Shown here in pieces: positions 11,522 through 12,866 of a stretch of 12,866 nucleotides of DNA. Below the pieces are notes generated by a model. That model was not told the origin of the DNA. It saw only the letters and a program-made list of their open reading frames with translations, and made no database searches. Each line of letters opens with the position of its first letter. The first letter of the stretch is position 1. Source of the DNA: TMED14 sp965657195 (GTDB lineage Bacteria > Bacteroidota > Bacteroidia > Flavobacteriales > Schleiferiaceae). The stretch spans positions 1 to 12,866 of the forward strand of contig CBFHNK010000047.1 in assembly GCA_965657195.1 (NCBI GenBank), read 5' to 3'. The translations under genes were made by a program, and so were the position numbers.

Positions 11522-12866
11522 ATGAACAAGGGGATTGCATTACTTTTCGCCGCGGCCCTCGCCGCCTGCTCCCGCGACCTGCTTACGGTCGACGACGTTG
11601 ACGTCACCTTGCGGCCCGGAATCGTTGTCCCCTTGGGCAGCATCGACCTGACCCTGAGCGATGTATTTCAACCGGATTCCGCCCTGGTAAAGGTGGACGC
11701 CGACCAAACCTACCGCCTGGTGTACCGCCAGCAGAACCTGCTGAACGTGGGGGTGGGTGAATTTCTGGACCTTCCGGTCCAGCCGTCGGTCAACCAAACC
11801 TTTAAGGCGGGCTACATCGCCCTGCCCGACGTCAACGCCGGGGCCAGCGTAGCCTTTGGCCTGTTGGCGCGCAACATCACCAATCCGGCCGGCTTCGCCG
11901 CGAACATGGCGGCCGCCCACGGAAGCACCGCACCGATTCCGTCCTTGCCCAACCAAAACCCCGGAAACCTGGCGACCACCAACCTGACGAGCTTCAGCAC
12001 GGCCAGCTTCCACAGCGGAACCATGACGCTAAAGGCCGTCAACCACTACCCGGCGCCCATTACGGCGACCGTCGAACTGGCGACGGCGGCGGGGCAAGTT
12101 TTGCTCAGCTACAACCTCGGAACCGTCGCTTCGGGCGACTCCGTGAGCGTTCCCGCCTCGCTGGCGGGCAAAACCGTGCCCAACCAGCTGAAATTCAACC
12201 TCAGCAGCTTCAGCAGCCCGGGGGCCGGCACCCTGGGAGTCCCGAGCACCTACGTGCCCATCGACACCAACGCAGCCCTTGAACTCAGCCTCACGGGCAG
12301 CGACCTCTTCATGTACAGCGCCACCGCCCAGACCCAGACCCAAACGCTGGTCGACGACACGTTGAAGCTCGGCTTTGGCGCCCCGGCGGGCGTGCGCCTC
12401 ACCGAAATCGCCCTCAACCAGGGCCAGCTCAACTACAGCATCACATCTGCCGTTCCCGAACCCCTCACGCTGCTGCTGCAGTTCCCCAGCGGAACCGTCA
12501 ACGGCCAGCTCCTGCAGCAGACGATCAATTTGACGCCAAACCAGCCCACTGCCGGAAGCATCAGCTTTCAGGGCGCCCAGCTCTTCCTCGGGTCCAACCC
12601 GGCCCAGCCCTACAACGAGCTGCCGATCCGCTACGCGGCCACGCTGAACTCCACGGGCCAGTTGGTCACCTTGGATTCCGCCAGCGGAGTGGCCATGAAC
12701 TTCAACTTTGCCAACGTCGAATTTGGCCACGCCCTCGGGTTTTTTGGCCAGCAGACCGTGGCGATTCCGGCCGACACCCTCGACCTCGACATTGCCTTTG
12801 TCAACCGACTGGGCGGCAGCGTGCAGTTTGCCGACCCCAAGGTGCAGCTTGCGGTTACCAACAGCC
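11522..12866 (+). CDS. Large secreted lipoprotein, N-terminal part (partial)
   Basis: Open from ATG 11522 to the window end (448 codons, no stop). The N-terminus MNKGIALLFAAALAAC is a lipoprotein signal peptide with lipobox L-A-A-C, C16 being the lipidated residue. Residues 37-49 (PLGSIDLTLSDVF) and 55-70 (LVKVDADQTYRLVYRQ) resemble the start of large Bacteroidota lipoproteins that I have seen only as hypothetical. The rest is rich in Asn, Ser, Thr, Gln and Gly with alternating hydrophobic residues, suggesting a beta-rich surface or periplasmic protein. No Cys follows C16, and no enzyme motif, PKD, or sorting domain is visible in the part present. Codon use is very GC-rich at third positions. 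The gap to plsC is 61 nt and holds a candidate promoter, so it is probably its own unit. Function unknown. Confidence 0.85.
   Translation, partial: MNKGIALLFAAALAACSRDLLTVDDVDVTLRPGIVVPLGSIDLTLSDVFQPDSALVKVDADQTYRLVYRQQNLLNVGVGEFLDLPVQPSVNQTFKAGYIALPDVNAGASVAFGLLARNITNPAGFAANMAAAHGSTAPIPSLPNQNPGNLATTNLTSFSTASFHSGTMTLKAVNHYPAPITATVELATAAGQVLLSYNLGTVASGDSVSVPASLAGKTVPNQLKFNLSSFSSPGAGTLGVPSTYVPIDTNAALELSLTGSDLFMYSATAQTQTQTLVDDTLKLGFGAPAGVRLTEIALNQGQLNYSITSAVPEPLTLLLQFPSGTVNGQLLQQTINLTPNQPTAGSISFQGAQLFLGSNPAQPYNELPIRYAATLNSTGQLVTLDSASGVAMNFNFANVEFGHALGFFGQQTVAIPADTLDLDIAFVNRLGGSVQFADPKVQLAVTNS

Noticed and set aside
11540..12730. Two long minus-strand frames opposite the lipoprotein gene (11540-12013, 12029-12730)
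   Set aside because: The plus strand reads open from a lipobox-bearing start to the window end; the minus frames are Gly/Val/Arg-rich shadows without signals.

Overview
The window reads as a chromosomal segment of a fairly GC-rich Bacteroidota bacterium, most likely in Flavobacteriales. The evidence is the protein families (a flavobacterial-type membrane pyrophosphatase, a CNT nucleoside transporter, a DUF151/UVR 'bifunctional nuclease', ETF subunits and a stand-alone E1-beta), several TAnnTTTG-type -7 promoter elements, and no obvious dependence on Shine-Dalgarno sites. No rRNA, tRNA, transposase, integrase or CRISPR array was seen.

Layout. Positions 1-83 hold the 3' end of a plus-strand gene, probably clpX. 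Facing it is a minus-strand block running from 5894 down to 117: etfB, etfA, DUF151/UVR nuclease, nupC, a four-helix-bundle (IVP/S23-like) gene, thyA and folA. etfB is separated from etfA by a repeat array, etfA-nuclease are 3 nt apart, and thyA-folA overlap by 1 nt. A 95-nt divergent promoter region separates etfB from pdhB (E1-beta, plus strand), which is followed by hppA with a strong bidirectional terminator. A three-gene minus-strand module follows (DUF4160, DUF2442-XRE fusion, DUF2442-like). After a 269-nt intergenic region with a G-quadruplex motif come a plsC-type acyltransferase and a large partial surface lipoprotein, both on the plus strand; the lipoprotein runs off the end of the window.

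Function. Much of the window is core metabolism: dTMP and folate synthesis (ThyA makes dihydrofolate, FolA reduces it), nucleoside uptake (NupC), electron transfer from acyl-CoA dehydrogenases (EtfAB), pyruvate to acetyl-CoA (PdhB), and pyrophosphate-driven ion pumping (HppA).

The unusual material lies between and inside these genes. (1) The four-helix-bundle gene is AT-richer than its neighbours and sits between two arrays of 15-17-nt CCCTAG-hairpin units, with a 34-nt variant. The units keep their stems by compensatory changes, and the two arrays are in inverted orientation. The whole looks like a small cassette inserted between nupC and thyA; its repeats encode the protein's C-terminal tail and lie on the stop codons of both this gene and nupC. 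(2) Five gene boundaries carry a degenerate 7-nt tandem repeat (CTWGTTN/CTGGTTT and its complement) in strict phase. Most copies sit at gene 3' ends, and several are arranged as head-to-head halves that can fold into long hairpins. (3) HppA carries an extra C-terminal tail with two Cys/His motifs that look metal-binding.
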